A stretch of DNA of 64,000 nucleotides, taken from NCBI RefSeq assembly GCF_964204645.1, contig NC_134032.1, positions 12,890,275 through 12,954,274 of the forward strand. The letters run 5' to 3'. The DNA is from Tubulanus polymorphus (Eukaryota > Nemertea > Palaeonemertea > Tubulaniformes > Tubulanidae). Positions within the stretch are counted from its first letter, which is position 1; the number at the start of each line of letters is the position of its first letter. The notes below the pieces were generated by a model. It worked only from the letters and a program-made list of their open reading frames with translations, was not told the origin of the DNA and searched no databases. The position numbers and the translations under genes are program-made. Positions 1-10,907 of the stretch are shown here, piece by piece.

Positions 1-200
1 AAGAGTCCAGCTAGAAATCAACGAATCATCTAAAATCTACCAATGAGATCATCCTACAGAAGAGTTCAGCTAGAAATCAACGAGTCATCTCAAAATAATC
101 TACCAATGAGATCATCCCCCAAAAGAGTCCAGCTAGAAATCAACGAGTCACCTAAAAACTACCGATGAGATCATCCCCCAAAAGAGTCCAGCTTGAATTT
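1..200. repeat. Minisatellite, ~60 bp unit
   Basis: About three and a half tandem copies of a unit of about 60 bp begin at 1, 60, 121 and 180. Each starts with AAGAGTYCAGCT and continues through AATCAACGA to GAGATCATCC. All three forward frames contain stop codons (for example within the ATCTAA and CAATGA parts of the unit), so it is not a coding repeat. The array is cut by the left edge of the window. Confidence 0.85.
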
Positions 201-244
201 AACTCATCAGCCTACTTGAAGATCCGGTCGATATTGAACCCAGT

Positions 245-1255
245 AATCTTGAAAGGTAAGCTGATTTTTATGGAAATTATTGTTATTAATTCTTATTGAA
301 ATATTGTGTGATTACAGGATATCTTCTTTTACTACTTTCAGCTGAATACCAACTATATGAATGAGCCCAGCTGGAGATCAACGTGTCATCTATTATGGCA
401 ATTATTATGATTCATTTTTAAATGAAATATTTTCTATTTACAGGTTATCTTCCTTTACTCATTTCAGCTAAAGCTTATCTATAAGAAAGAGCTCAGCTTG
501 AGATCAACTAGTCACCTAGAATATACTGATGAGAACAGCCCACCTCGAATTGAACTCAATCTACTTGTCCTGACCAATACTGAATGTCATCTATGAGAAA
601 GACCCCATCTTGGCATCCAAGAGTCATCATAAACTACCGACAAGAACAGCCCACATACGAATCCAACTTGAGACAAGAACAGCCCACAGACGAATCCAAC
701 TTGAGACAAGAACAGCCCACAGACGAATCCAACTTGCGACAAGAACTGCCCACAGACGAATCCAACTTGTGACAAGAACAGCCCACAGACGAATCCAACA
801 TGGGACAAGATCAGCCCACAGAAGAATCCAACTTGAATTTAACCCACTAACCAAGCACTGAAAAGATCCAACTCGATATTAAACCCAGCAAACCTTTAAA
901 AGGTAAATTGATATACATGGAAATGGTTATGATTAATGCTATATGAAGAATCGTGTGATAACAGGATATCTTCTTTTATTGGTTTCAGCTAAATCACATC
1001 TATAATGAAAAAACCCAGCTTGAGATCAACGTTTCATCTAATACCTACCACATAGAACGGCCCGCAGATGAATCAAACTCATTAACCAATTTGAAATATC
1101 CTAACAGATACTGAACCCAGTAATCTTGAAAGGTAAACTGATATACATGGAAATGGTTTTGCTGCTATACTAATTACTGCTATATCAAGAATTGTGTGAT
1201 AACAGGATATCTTCTTTTATTCATTTCAGCCAAGTCTTATCTATGAGAATTAACC
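245..1255. repeat. Dispersed ~110 bp repeat with splice-site-like edges, four copies
   Basis: A segment starting near AGGTAARCTGAT and ending GGATATCTTCTTTTA..TTTCAGC recurs at about 250-360, 395-480, 897-1000 and 1130-1235. Each copy looks like a miniature intron: AG|GTAA at one end, a pyrimidine tract and CAG at the other. It is followed by a block related to the ~60 bp minisatellite (CAGCTTGAGATCAAC). I found no frame that joins the intervening blocks into a protein, so this may be a higher-order repeat or the exon-intron ladder of a non-coding transcript. Confidence 0.6.
640..838. repeat. 33 bp tandem repeat, open in several frames
   Basis: Six copies of a 33 bp unit of the form ACAAGAACAGCCCACAGACG plus AATCCAACTTG occur in tandem. 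Because 33 is a multiple of three and the unit lacks stops in several frames, apparent 60-80 codon ORFs appear on both strands, such as an 11-residue repeat in one frame. No start context, signal peptide or splice partner makes any of them convincing as a gene. Confidence 0.85.
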
Positions 1256-1284
1256 TAGCTTGAGATGAGAGTAATTAGTGCAAG

Positions 1285-1575
1285 GGCAACAGGGACAATG
1301 CGTATCTTATAAACACTTATTCAGGAGCAGCAACGACAATGCGTACCGGTATCTTATAAACACTTATTCAGGAGCAGCAATGACTATGCGTATCTAATAA
1401 ACATTTATTCAGGAGCAGCAGAGACAGTGTGTATCTTATAAACACTTATCAGGAGCAGCACAGACAATGTGTATCTTATAAACACTTATTCGGATTATCC
1501 TATAAAACCTGGATTAAGGAACAACAGAGACAAAAGTAAATCTCATAAACGCTAATTTAGGAGCAGCAACAGGAG
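1285..1575. repeat. ~45 bp minisatellite
   Basis: Five to six degenerate copies of a 41-49 bp unit built on GTATCTTATAAACACTTATT followed by AGGAGCAGCA. The last copies (about 1480-1575) are diverged and interrupted by a short insertion around CGGATTATCC. Confidence 0.8.
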
Positions 1576-2780
1576 ACTTCATAAAATAGTAAAGTATTGA
1601 TTATTTTTACATATCGCCCTTTCCAAACTTGGGTTTACAAGATTTATTCATGGCAGTCTATTTGGAGAGGCGGATTAGATTTGAGAAAATAAGCTTTTTC
1701 AAGTTAAATATGAAAATTGAAGTTAGATAATTAGGGTTCTGTAGTCTTAGAAGGAACAATTTATGCTTGAATATTTCAATTAAATGACATCCTCCTAATT
1801 CTTTATATTAATTAGGCAAACTGTTTTCGATTTGTAAACAGATGAGTCATGTCCTTTGTTATGTGACAGAAAGTTCCTTCTTGGAGTCTCATAAAATCTA
1901 AGCTCCATTAATTCATGGTATTGATCGCGTTCAGCATCTCAGTTCAACTCGTAGGTCATTTGAAATACACTTAAACTGAGATATAATATCAACAGGATAG
2001 TTCAGATAATCTTCATCGTTAAACATAGCTTTGCATGATTTGTAATAATGTTATAGTTCATTGGTGTTTATTCGATTAATCTTAGAAATAGTGATTCATT
2101 TTATATTTCCTGAGAGTGAAAATGATTTGCATAGCCTAAATGCTCAAAAGGGAGAGCGTAGTCAGTTAAACGGCTTCACCTTTAATTTGGTACGTAATTA
2201 GTTCGGACTCCTGAACTCGCCCGGCAAGTTTATGGGCTTTGAATGAGGATGTTTTAAAAATGAAGCCTTGACCAAAAAGTGAAGGGCCAGAGGCCTTCAG
2301 CACAAACTGGCTACGCCCTCGAATAGCATCACGTAGTTAAGAAAAACATAGACTATAATGTTAGGCAGTGTTCTGTGTACAAATAATAATACCAAACTGT
2401 TGGTATGTATTTTTTGATGGCATTAACTTTTTTCGATGTGCCATAAAAGCGATTTCATTAATGAATCTAATATCTCGGATTTTTACATAGTTTTATCATT
2501 GAGCTTCCATGTAGATTATCATAGCTAGGTATATGAAAACTTATATAAGAGACGTTTAGCTAGGATTAATGTAATATAAATAATAAAAGATAATGGCCAG
2601 CAATAATTTTGAACGTTTTAATTTTGTTTATAGCTGTTTTGACTTCTTTCATTATCATCCATATCATAAGGTTGAGTGGCTTTCAATGATCACTTAACTT
2701 CAAATCAGGGTGTTTTATAACAAACGATTATTTAGGTGCAGCAGTGAATTTGTAGCACTTCTTTAAAGTGAGCCCATAAT
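1576..2780. other. No gene recognised
   Basis: AT-rich sequence with stops in all frames. I see no splice-bounded open stretch, RNA gene or repeat that recurs elsewhere in the window. Confidence 0.5.
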
Positions 2781-2782
2781 TT

Positions 2783-3083
2783 CGCCAGTAAATTCCTGAT
2801 GATGTAGATAATAATAAATAGTACAAAATAAACAGTTTAAGATAATAAATTAAAAAATACAAATTACACAAAATAAATAATAAGAAAATACAAATAATAA
2901 AAAAATAGGCCTACAAATTACACAAAATATTTAAAAAAAAAAATAAAAATAATAAAAAAATACAAATTACATAACAAAATAAATAATTTAAAAAAAACTA
3001 AGTAATAAAAATAAATAAATAAACAAAACCAACAAACAATTAGTTAATATTAAATATAGGCCTTCATCATCAGGAATTTTTTC
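2783..3083. repeat. A-rich tract bounded by an inverted repeat
   Basis: AATTCCTGATGATG near 2783-2800 is repeated in inverted orientation as CATCATCAGGAATT near 3064-3080. Between them lie about 250 bp of almost pure AATAAA/TACAAAT low-complexity sequence. The arrangement suggests a short inverted-repeat element whose interior expanded as A-rich simple sequence, but only the edges are distinctive. Confidence 0.55.
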
Positions 3084-3489
3084 TTATCAACTTAATCTAA
3101 TTAGTAAAGGTTGTTCTTTCATCGAACAACCTTCTCCGTGTTTCCCAACCTCTTGAGATCTTTTCTGTTGTTATTTTAAGCGTTCTATCGGCTCAGTGAT
3201 AAACAAAACAAATAACAATAAACCTTAACTAAATCAAACACACAAATATCTGATTCGATAGAGTGCTTCAAATAACTGATGAAAGATCACCCGCCCAGTT
3301 ACCTATATCACACCCTTTCACTGCTGTTACTCTTGATTGTTTCAGGGCTAATATCTGGGAGATACATTTTACTCTTTTTATTTTACTCTTATTGAGAAAG
3401 AATGTTAAACAGCTATAAACATGATTAGTTATCGGTATTGAAATTATTGTCATGTTTTCCTTGAAATAACGTATCAAATGAATTAAATG

Positions 3490-4415
3490 AGCGAACTGAT
3501 GTTTGAAAATCTTTAGTTTAGACGACGGGAAGCAAAAATTCTAGTTTTCTTGTAAAAATGATGCTAATGAAAATGAAATTTAGAACGATAAGGTAATATT
3601 TCAAGCTTTCCAGAGTGAATTTGTAGGTTTTGTCTCTAGTTTAAATGCTTTTATGTTGAACTGTTTTTGAAATACAGTTCATGTGTTTGTTAATGAGGAA
3701 CATACATGGTGATTCCTCGAGTACATAAGAACCTGTCATTTAGGTGTAATTGTTGTCATGAGAATAAACAGTTCATGTTCATTATTCACGTTAAATCTTT
3801 TCAATCATTAAGTTTATAGCAACAATTTCACTGTTGGTGTTTTTCAGTGGTTCATGAAATAACGATTTGATTTCAAGGTCTCTTGATAAATGAGGATATC
3901 AGAACAGCGCGTTCTTGATCTCTTGTGGCGTCATTTGAATAGTTGATATGATATGATAGAATGCTCACTAAGTGTTGCATGATGACTTGGTGAATTCTTT
4001 GGTCAGTCTGATTACTCCAAGAAGGTAAATCGTCAAACTCAGGGTCTTACATTTCCTAAGTTCAATTGTCGGTATTTCATGGATCACAGATAACAATTCT
4101 TAGTGTGATTTACGATATGTTTGACTTGTAATTTTGTTATTTTCCCATTGATTCAAAGTGATAGTGGATGTATTTTTGTAGATAGATAATCTTGAAATAC
4201 TTTGTATGATATAACACTACATAGTGAATTCTTAAGTTAGTGATTTCGTTGTCGGAAAATCTAAGTCGTATAATAAAAGAATTGATAAAGTGTTTGAACG
4301 CATAGTGGTTAAAAACATTTTCTTTGGAGGATTGAATAATTTGAAAATCTTTTGGTGAAATTAATGTCGTTTGTTTGAATTTTAAGCATGATTGTAAGTA
4401 TCATCGATAGGCCTG
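3490..4415. repeat. Copy A of a ~0.9 kb duplicated unit
   Basis: This stretch aligns co-linearly with 5130-6000. Shared landmarks are GTAGGTTTTRTCTCTAGTTT, GAACTGTTTTTGAAATACAG, the block TTTATAGCAACA, a TTTCATGGATCA block, and a 3' end at GATAGGCCTGAAAT (AATAGGTCTGAAAT in copy B). The copies are strongly diverged and carry many indels, so the duplication is old. No reading frame is kept open across it. Confidence 0.7.
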
Positions 4416-5129
4416 AAATTGTTTTGAGGATGATATCTGGCAGTTTGACTTTTTCAAAAAGAACAGGGTACCCTCATGCAATGATGCACGTAGAAAGATA
4501 GGATATTCTGCTAGAAAACAGAGGACCATAGCAAATAGATAGGACAAACTGTTTTTATACAGCAACCTGCTGCATCTGCAACCTTGGTTTACACACCTAA
4601 AAGTATCAAGATAAAACTTCAAGCTCAAGTTCGTATACGTCATATTTATCTCCAAATTGTTTGATGAAAGCAAGTATAATCCTCATCTTGCTAAGTTTCC
4701 CCTAATCCCACAATCATCGGGGAATTTGAAATCCTCTATCATGAGATTGGAACTTACCAGAGCAGATGCAGCAGAAAGATCTTAGTGTTGTGAAGAAGGG
4801 AATGTTTTGCTCGGGATAAAATGAAAAGAAATCAAAGAGATTCTTGCTATAATTGTTCAAAATAACCATAGAATTTCTACTGAAAGCATGTCAAGAATGT
4901 GAAAATGATGATAATATAGGAGTTTTAGCTTTTTGATAAATATAGGAAAATATAGGAGAATCTCATGAAAATAGGAAAATATAGGAATATGAAACTGGAG
5001 GATGCCCTGAAAGAATGTGAAACTGCCATAAACTTAAGTTGTCAATGATATTGATTAGTTAACGATAGTGTGATTATTTTGATGTTTTCAAAGCTGGAAG
5101 AAAAGAACACCAGCGAACTTTGTATTAAA

Positions 5130-6000
5130 TGTGACATATGAGAAAAGAAAATTAGCGAACTGATAATGTTTGGAAATCTTAGGTTAAGACAAGTTGAAGT
5201 TCTAGTAAAAATTATTAGTGAAAATAAAGTGTAACCGATAAGTTAATACAAAGCTTTCCTAATCAAATTTGTAGGTTTTATCTCTAGTTTTATTGCTTTT
5301 ACGTTGAACTGTTTTTGAAATACAGTTCACTTGTTTGTAAATGAGGAACTACATGATAATATTATGGTAATACATGTCATACATGTTCATTATAAAACGT
5401 CGATCGTTTTGTTCGAGGTTTATAGCAACAGTTTTTCTGTTGTGCTTTTCGTGGTTCATGAAATACCGATTTGATTTCAAGGTCCTCCTGTCGTAAATAG
5501 TCTTGCAGTTTCTTGATAATTGAGGATATATGAACCGAGTATCCTTGATCTATTTTGATGTCATTTGAATATTTTGATACCAATAATCAAATATGACTAA
5601 GTGTAGCCTGGTAACTAAGTGATTCAGGGTTTTAGATTTGCAATGTCCAATTATCGGTATTTCATGGATCAAAGATGACAATTCTTTGTGTTAGTTATAA
5701 TATTTTTGTGTAATTTTGTTATTTACCTATTGATTCAAATTGTATGAATCAGTTAAGAGTGGAAATGTTTTCGTAGATAAAATCCTCGAAATGCTTTGCA
5801 GAATATAACTGTTTGTGTTATCAAAAGTTAGTAATTTTGTGGTCGGAAAAATCTAACGCCATATAACTAAAGAACTTATGTTGAAAACATTTTCTTTGGA
5901 GGATTGAATGGTTTAGAATCTTAAGGTAAAATTAATGTAGTTTTTTTGAATTGAGTATGATAGAAATTATTATTATTATTATCAATAGGTCTGAAATATC
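5130..6000. repeat. Copy B of the ~0.9 kb duplicated unit
   Basis: Direct-orientation partner of 3490-4415, with the same order of landmarks. Immediately after the duplicated part ends, 5990-6120 holds an open stretch bounded by TCAATAG and GTAAGT that could be an exon; this is treated as a finding rather than a gene. Confidence 0.7.
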
Positions 6001-6179
6001 CACGCTCCGATTTCAGTTCCCACCTGATTCGGTTGATAAGTTATTGTCCAAGCTATGTGTCAGTCAAACTATATGTCCAAATGAAGATACTCAATTCATT
6101 CTAATCAGATATGTCAAAATAGTAAGTATTCAATGTAACATTTGAAAATATTAGTATGGAACTCTATGATGAGTTCTGT

Positions 6180-6640
6180 GATGTAAGTTGATAATGTGTG
6201 ATAGATAATTTCTCAAAGAAAGGCAAAGTTTGCAGAATTTAAGCTCTAGAAATGATAATTAGATTAAGAATGTTATGTAGACTGACTTATAGTTAATCTT
6301 ACGCTTTCCAGAGTAACTGGCCAGGCATATCTCTGGTTTTAGTGCGGGGAGCCATGAACTCTTTCTTGCATTTAGAGTCCATGGTTAGGCCAAAGACTTT
6401 TTTTGTTTTAGAGTCTATGGTTGGACCATGGGCGTATAAACTCTGATTAATAGTTTATACGTCCATGGTAGTTGGACTGTTTTTGAAACACAGTCCACGT
6501 GTTCGAGGAACTTATGTTATTTTCAATTACTCGAGCACTCACCTGGTATTCTGTTTATTTGTTATATTAAAATAAATATGATTGATTTTGAAATTTTTAT
6601 TCGTTTAGTTAAGTCTATAGCAACTCTTAACGTGGTTAGT
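6180..6640. repeat. Partial copy C of the duplicated unit
   Basis: It shares GCTTTCCAGAGT, TCTCTGGTTTTAGTG, GACTGTTTTTGAAACACAG and GTCTATAGCAACTCTTA with copies A and B. An extra inserted block (about 6345-6470) repeats AGTCCATGGTT and GTCCATGGTAG in a partly palindromic arrangement. Confidence 0.55.
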
Positions 6641-7117
6641 TTACCAGTATCACCTAGTGGTTGTTTAAATTCAAATTTAGAGGATAGTAAAAGTCGCGGA
6701 ATTGGCGATCTTGGTGACATCAGTAGCCATGGACCAAAACAGGCTTTCAACATATTGCGACTTTGGCGGCAGCGCTGAGGCATGCGATGGGAGAGACTCC
6801 AGACCAGCACTCCACCACCAGGGCGAACTTCGTAGCTAGTCTAGTGGAACTAATAACCGTAGGCGCTATAGTTGGGTCTTAACGCATAAATCGACCATGC
6901 TCAATCCCGGTAGAGTATTTCAGGACCAATAATTCGGACTAACTGACAAACAGTCGACTATTAACTGTGATAACCGAAGTTCGCTCTAAACTGCCGCAGA
7001 ACGGAATAGATTGCTGAAACGACGCTTCTTCGATTTTACAAATGATCAATACCATTTCAGCTCCCTCCATTACAGAAAACAAACATAATCGACACTGAAA
7101 TATATGAATGCTAATCT

Positions 7118-7127
7118 TTTATTTATT
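7118..7127 (-). terminator. Poly(A) signals of the 7.2-8.6 kb gene
   Basis: Two overlapping minus-strand AATAAA hexamers (read as TTTATTTATT on the plus strand) lie about 120 bp past the stop. A third is closer, at 7198-7203. Confidence 0.5.
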
Positions 7128-7243
7128 TACAAATCGTTCGAAAGCAATTCGACCTGTATCGCATGAAATTTCATTCTCTTTCAGAACTGATCCTTGTTTA
7201 TTAATCAAGTTTTTTTTTTCTAGAAAATACGGGCACGAATGAT

Positions 7244-8635
7244 TCAAATCGTGGACAACGCTACCTGATCACCAGACTTCTGAATGACATCCATGTGAAT
7301 ATCGACGCTGTCGACCCACGATTTGATGCGATCCTTTTTCTTTTTCGGCATCAGTTCGTTGTCTTCGATGTATTCGGACACGTTTTTGTAGGCGTAAGAT
7401 TCGTTTTTATCGCGCCACGTTCGCCACGTTTTAGCCGACGTCAACCTGTCGTTCGGCGGCATCAGAGGCGGCGATGCTGTTATCCGCTCACTGCTCTCAT
7501 CGCCGATCGAAGTATCCACTTTCGTGTCGTTCGCGGCTGTCGTTTTCTGTACGAGCGCGTTCTCTTCAGCGTCGCGGCTGAATTCCGGATTGCTTAGCTC
7601 GGCGCTTTTCAGAAGCGCAGCCGGTTTTGACTTTTCGATCGTCGCTACGATCTCTTTCGTAAATCCCATCGATTTTTCGTCATTTTGACGATAATTTTCG
7701 ATAGCGGTTTTGTTTCTATCGAGTCGTTCCTGCCTCGCCCCGGGGCTATATTTGCGAATCTTTTCACCGTCGTTCGCTGATTTGTTCGCTAGTTTATTAA
7801 GGGCGGTTTTCGCGTGTTCGCGTTCGTGCCATCTTTGAAATATCTCGATTTTGTCTTTGAAGAGATTCGGCTCTCTGTGACCGCGGGCGTGTTTCTTATT
7901 ATTCATCGAATGGCTGTAGGACAATTTCGGTTTCTGCTCCGGACGCGCGTGAAAATCGACGTGATTGCTTTTCAAATGAATCTGTTTCGTCAGCTCCCGT
8001 TTCTGATTCATATACTGCGACAACTTGCTCTGATATTTCTGCGGTATTTCGCCCGTTCGCGCGAGTAAAGGCGGCGATATCGCGTGGGGATTGTCGTCGA
8101 TTTTCGACGTAGTTCTCGCCTGATTAGGAACCATAGTTTTAAAGTTGCTAGTACGATAGGATTTACTTTCTAACGGGCTCAACGGATGCTTACTCTTCCC
8201 CAGTCTATAACCACCCCCTTTCACGAAATCAATACTCGCGCTAAACGCCATATTATTTTCATCTGCGTCCGGCTTTTTCGACGATCGATGTTTCGGCGAA
8301 AGGCCTTTCATTTCTGACTTCGTCGTCTGTCGTAACCAGTTGCTCGAAGGCGGCGTCTTCGAGCTAAGCGGCGGTAGGGTGCTCGTACGGCCTCGTGACG
8401 ACAAATACGGTACCGAATACCTCATCCTTTCTTTGTTCAACGCATCATTGTGATCAGTTGTAAACGGGTCTTTAGCGTCGGTTTCGCCGATGCTCTGATC
8501 GGCTCTGGAGTTGTCATTAACGACGTCCAGCGTACCATCGGGGCGTATCAGTTTTAGCACGTCGTTGCAGTTCAATTTCAACACGTCCGATGCGTTTTTG
8601 TTATCGTTTTCTGCGTGATGGCGATCCGCTGTCAT
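7244..8635 (-). CDS. Uncharacterised basic, disordered protein (463 aa)
   Basis: I do not recognise the family. The open frame reads on upstream to 8770, but a good acceptor (CTATTTCCAG) lies at 8642 and the first ATG after it is at 8635, six bases into the exon. I take that ATG as the start and 8642-8817 as a 5' UTR intron with a GTAAGT donor at 8818. The protein is rich in Lys, Arg, Ser, Asn and Asp, with no signal peptide and no membrane segment. Its middle (about residues 220-330) is strongly basic and helix-prone. The last 50 residues form a more ordered, conserved-looking tail with Trp, Tyr-Ile-Glu-Asp and a Lys-rich patch. Such composition suits a cytoskeletal, ciliary or nuclear scaffold protein, which is inference only. 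AATAAA signals follow the stop on the minus strand (7198-7203, 7118-7127). Coding-like codon use across the whole frame supports a real gene. Confidence 0.75.
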   Translation of the reverse strand: MTADRHHAENDNKNASDVLKLNCNDVLKLIRPDGTLDVVNDNSRADQSIGETDAKDPFTTDHNDALNKERMRYSVPYLSSRGRTSTLPPLSSKTPPSSNWLRQTTKSEMKGLSPKHRSSKKPDADENNMAFSASIDFVKGGGYRLGKSKHPLSPLESKSYRTSNFKTMVPNQARTTSKIDDNPHAISPPLLARTGEIPQKYQSKLSQYMNQKRELTKQIHLKSNHVDFHARPEQKPKLSYSHSMNNKKHARGHREPNLFKDKIEIFQRWHEREHAKTALNKLANKSANDGEKIRKYSPGARQERLDRNKTAIENYRQNDEKSMGFTKEIVATIEKSKPAALLKSAELSNPEFSRDAEENALVQKTTAANDTKVDTSIGDESSERITASPPLMPPNDRLTSAKTWRTWRDKNESYAYKNVSEYIEDNELMPKKKKDRIKSWVDSVDIHMDVIQKSGDQVALSTI

Positions 8636-8819
8636 CGCCTCCTGGAAATAGTAGAATAGTTTTCTGATAGCACTCGGACGTTGATTATATAAATAATGAA
8701 CAAATTTAAAAGATTCAATACTATATATTTGGTACAGGTTCATCGATGTCAATGCAAGTTCGAATCCCATCCACCGACAAATAAGAGATACAATGTGAGC
8801 CGTAAGGGCTGTACTTACA

Positions 8820-9711
8820 AATAACGAGACACTGGACCCATTGATAATTATATGTAGTATACCCTGTATTCAGGGTATTAGCTTAACAATCTTTGAATCG
8901 GTGAAGCAGTAAAAATGATATTCGTCCACTTCAAATTACCAAATAAAGGGCTGATTTTGACAATTTCTCTAACCTATTAGCTAACTTATCAGAAATTAAT
9001 TCGGTTGACCACCATCCAGGTTAGAGTAAACACCATACAGTCTATAAACCGGGCCTCGGTCGTCAAAAATGTTTCCCGATCGTTTTGAGAAACTGTGTAA
9101 TTACATTATAATTGGGCGTGAAATCTAGATTATTATACCAACGTTCGTGGTAGTGTGACTTCGGTAGTAAGATTAGGTTCTTTCCATAAAGCTTCACGCT
9201 TGATGATATCTATGTGACCTCGGTCATCCATATGCGGGAATTCTGCTTTAAAAGACTAATTTTGGAACAATAAACAAGCGCTCCTATGTTTTAACGGTTT
9301 GTATGTTGTTTGGAAAAACATTTCTTGTTTTCTCTCGAAACGACTTCGACTTTTAAAAAGTATTCAAAAAGTTAGAATAAGTTAACGTAAGCCTAGTGTT
9401 AGAAACGTCCTACTCAATGTTGTATGCTATTAATCGATGAACTAGTATGCAGCAGCAGAATTAGTGGTCAATTCATTGCCCGAATTTTTCTTCAATTTCG
9501 ACTTCAGAATTTGTGAATAAACAGTATTCCCGCCATAACTACATAATATACGCCCATAGATTCGACTATTTTACGATGGACAATAAGGAGAAACAATATT
9601 AGTTGAAACGACCCATTAATCATTCTTGCGCGGAGTCATGACGATCCATTTTGCCAACCAAAAAGTTGTAAGTTAAAATTCGACTCGACAGTAAAAATAA
9701 GTTCCATTTCT
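8820..9711. other. Intergenic, little recognised
   Basis: Contains a short remnant of the CCCGGTTT fold-back family near 9035-9060 (CAGTCTATAAACCGGGCC). No other supported feature was seen. Confidence 0.5.
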
Positions 9712-9840
9712 GGGGTCAGTTGCTCAAAAGTTGGTTAAAGATAACAAGTGGATAGATACCATAGTAACAATGAACTTTAGATTGTCACTATGTCAACTGT
9801 CCACTGGTTAACTCTAACCAACCTTTGAGCAACTGGTCCC
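9712..9840. mobile_element. Fold-back element, GTTGCTCAAAAG family, copy 1
   Basis: An imperfect hairpin of about 129 bp. The left end reads GGGGTCAGTTGCTCAAAAGT and the right end TTTGAGCAACTGGTCCC. Inside, TTGGTTAAAGATAAC pairs with the GTTAACTCTAACCAA part of the other arm. Two further copies in this window (43958 and 60850) share the ends and interior. There is no coding capacity, so it is a MITE-like, non-autonomous element. Confidence 0.75.
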
Positions 9841-10670
9841 TGCTGATGTTTTAACCAAAATACAAAGTTCGGTCGAATTTGAACACAGGACTGTATGTCT
9901 AATATGTGGTGCTCGTAGTCCTTTTGTTAGTACTATCTCCACGATCACGAGCGGAAGAATTGTGATAAACTATCAAATGTCTGAAGGGGTTAAAGCAGCA
10001 GATTGATATCGGCACTGATATTATTTTCACGTACCGGAATGACAAATAGAGAAATTAGTAAGAACACCTACCGTTTGACACTTGCAATGTAAATCTTTAT
10101 GTTGTTTTCCTGTTTTCCGTTACCATGTACAAGGTATATATCGAATGTAAATGTGAATAATAGCGATTAAGTCAATGGTCTAATAATTTGTGTATGGTCG
10201 CCGTCACGAGCGGATAATTCTTATTGCTGGATTAATCCCGTTAAAACCGACCCTTTGCTACGGAGATCCCAGTAATTATGAGGATTATTTCATTCACGGT
10301 ATATTTATTACTGATTTCACAGTACATAATTTGTCAATCGTGATAGGAAGGAGTCCGATTATTGTATCGCTGCCTCCAACTCGGTACCAAAACCTCGTCA
10401 ACGAAGTCATAAAGAATCCTCGGTCTTACACGTAAAACAGCACAAACCGTAGATTTATAGTAATTTGCTTCTTTTTTTATTCATACCCCACTCAGTTTGT
10501 TGAGGAACTGAAAAGCTATTATCACTGCATGGTAGCTATATTTGTAACCAATTTGAATTAATTCAGAATCAAATTCAAGTGTCGATAATATTTTGAAAAC
10601 ATTTTTCTTTTTCACTTGCTTCAGCCAATCGTTTTACGCCGGGAAACTCCGTTAGCGCCGCCTTGCGGCT
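9841..10670. other. Intergenic
   Basis: An 81-codon open frame at 10190-10435 (+) lacks a recognisable domain, signal peptide or splice signal, and I do not call it. Nothing else is supported. Confidence 0.4.
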
Positions 10671-10673
10671 ATA

Positions 10674-10679
10674 TTTATT
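10674..10679 (-). terminator. Poly(A) signal of the Death-domain gene
   Basis: Minus-strand AATAAA about 230 bp downstream of the stop codon at 10908, the nearest good hexamer. Confidence 0.4.
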
Positions 10680-10907
10680 ATAAACTTATAAAAAATCATC
10701 CAAAAAACCAAACAGCTTTTTACGTTTTGAATACTTCTTTTGACTTCTTATCTTCGTTATGTATTCATTATTAATTTGAATTAATTATATTGATTTAAAT
10801 TGATTATATTGATTTTTTATGACGTCAGCATACGTGTACAATATCGTATTATGCATTAATGATCCTATAGATGTATCTATAAATCAGAACTTTTGGATTG
10901 ACTATTT

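Noticed and set aside
584-861. Four overlapping 60-80 codon ORFs on both strands
   Set aside because: They follow from a 33 bp tandem repeat without stops, and have no gene features.
8642-8770. N-terminal extension of the 463-residue protein to 508 residues
   Set aside because: A strong acceptor (CTATTTCCAG) lies at 8642 and the upstream codons are AT-rich read-through, so this is intron.
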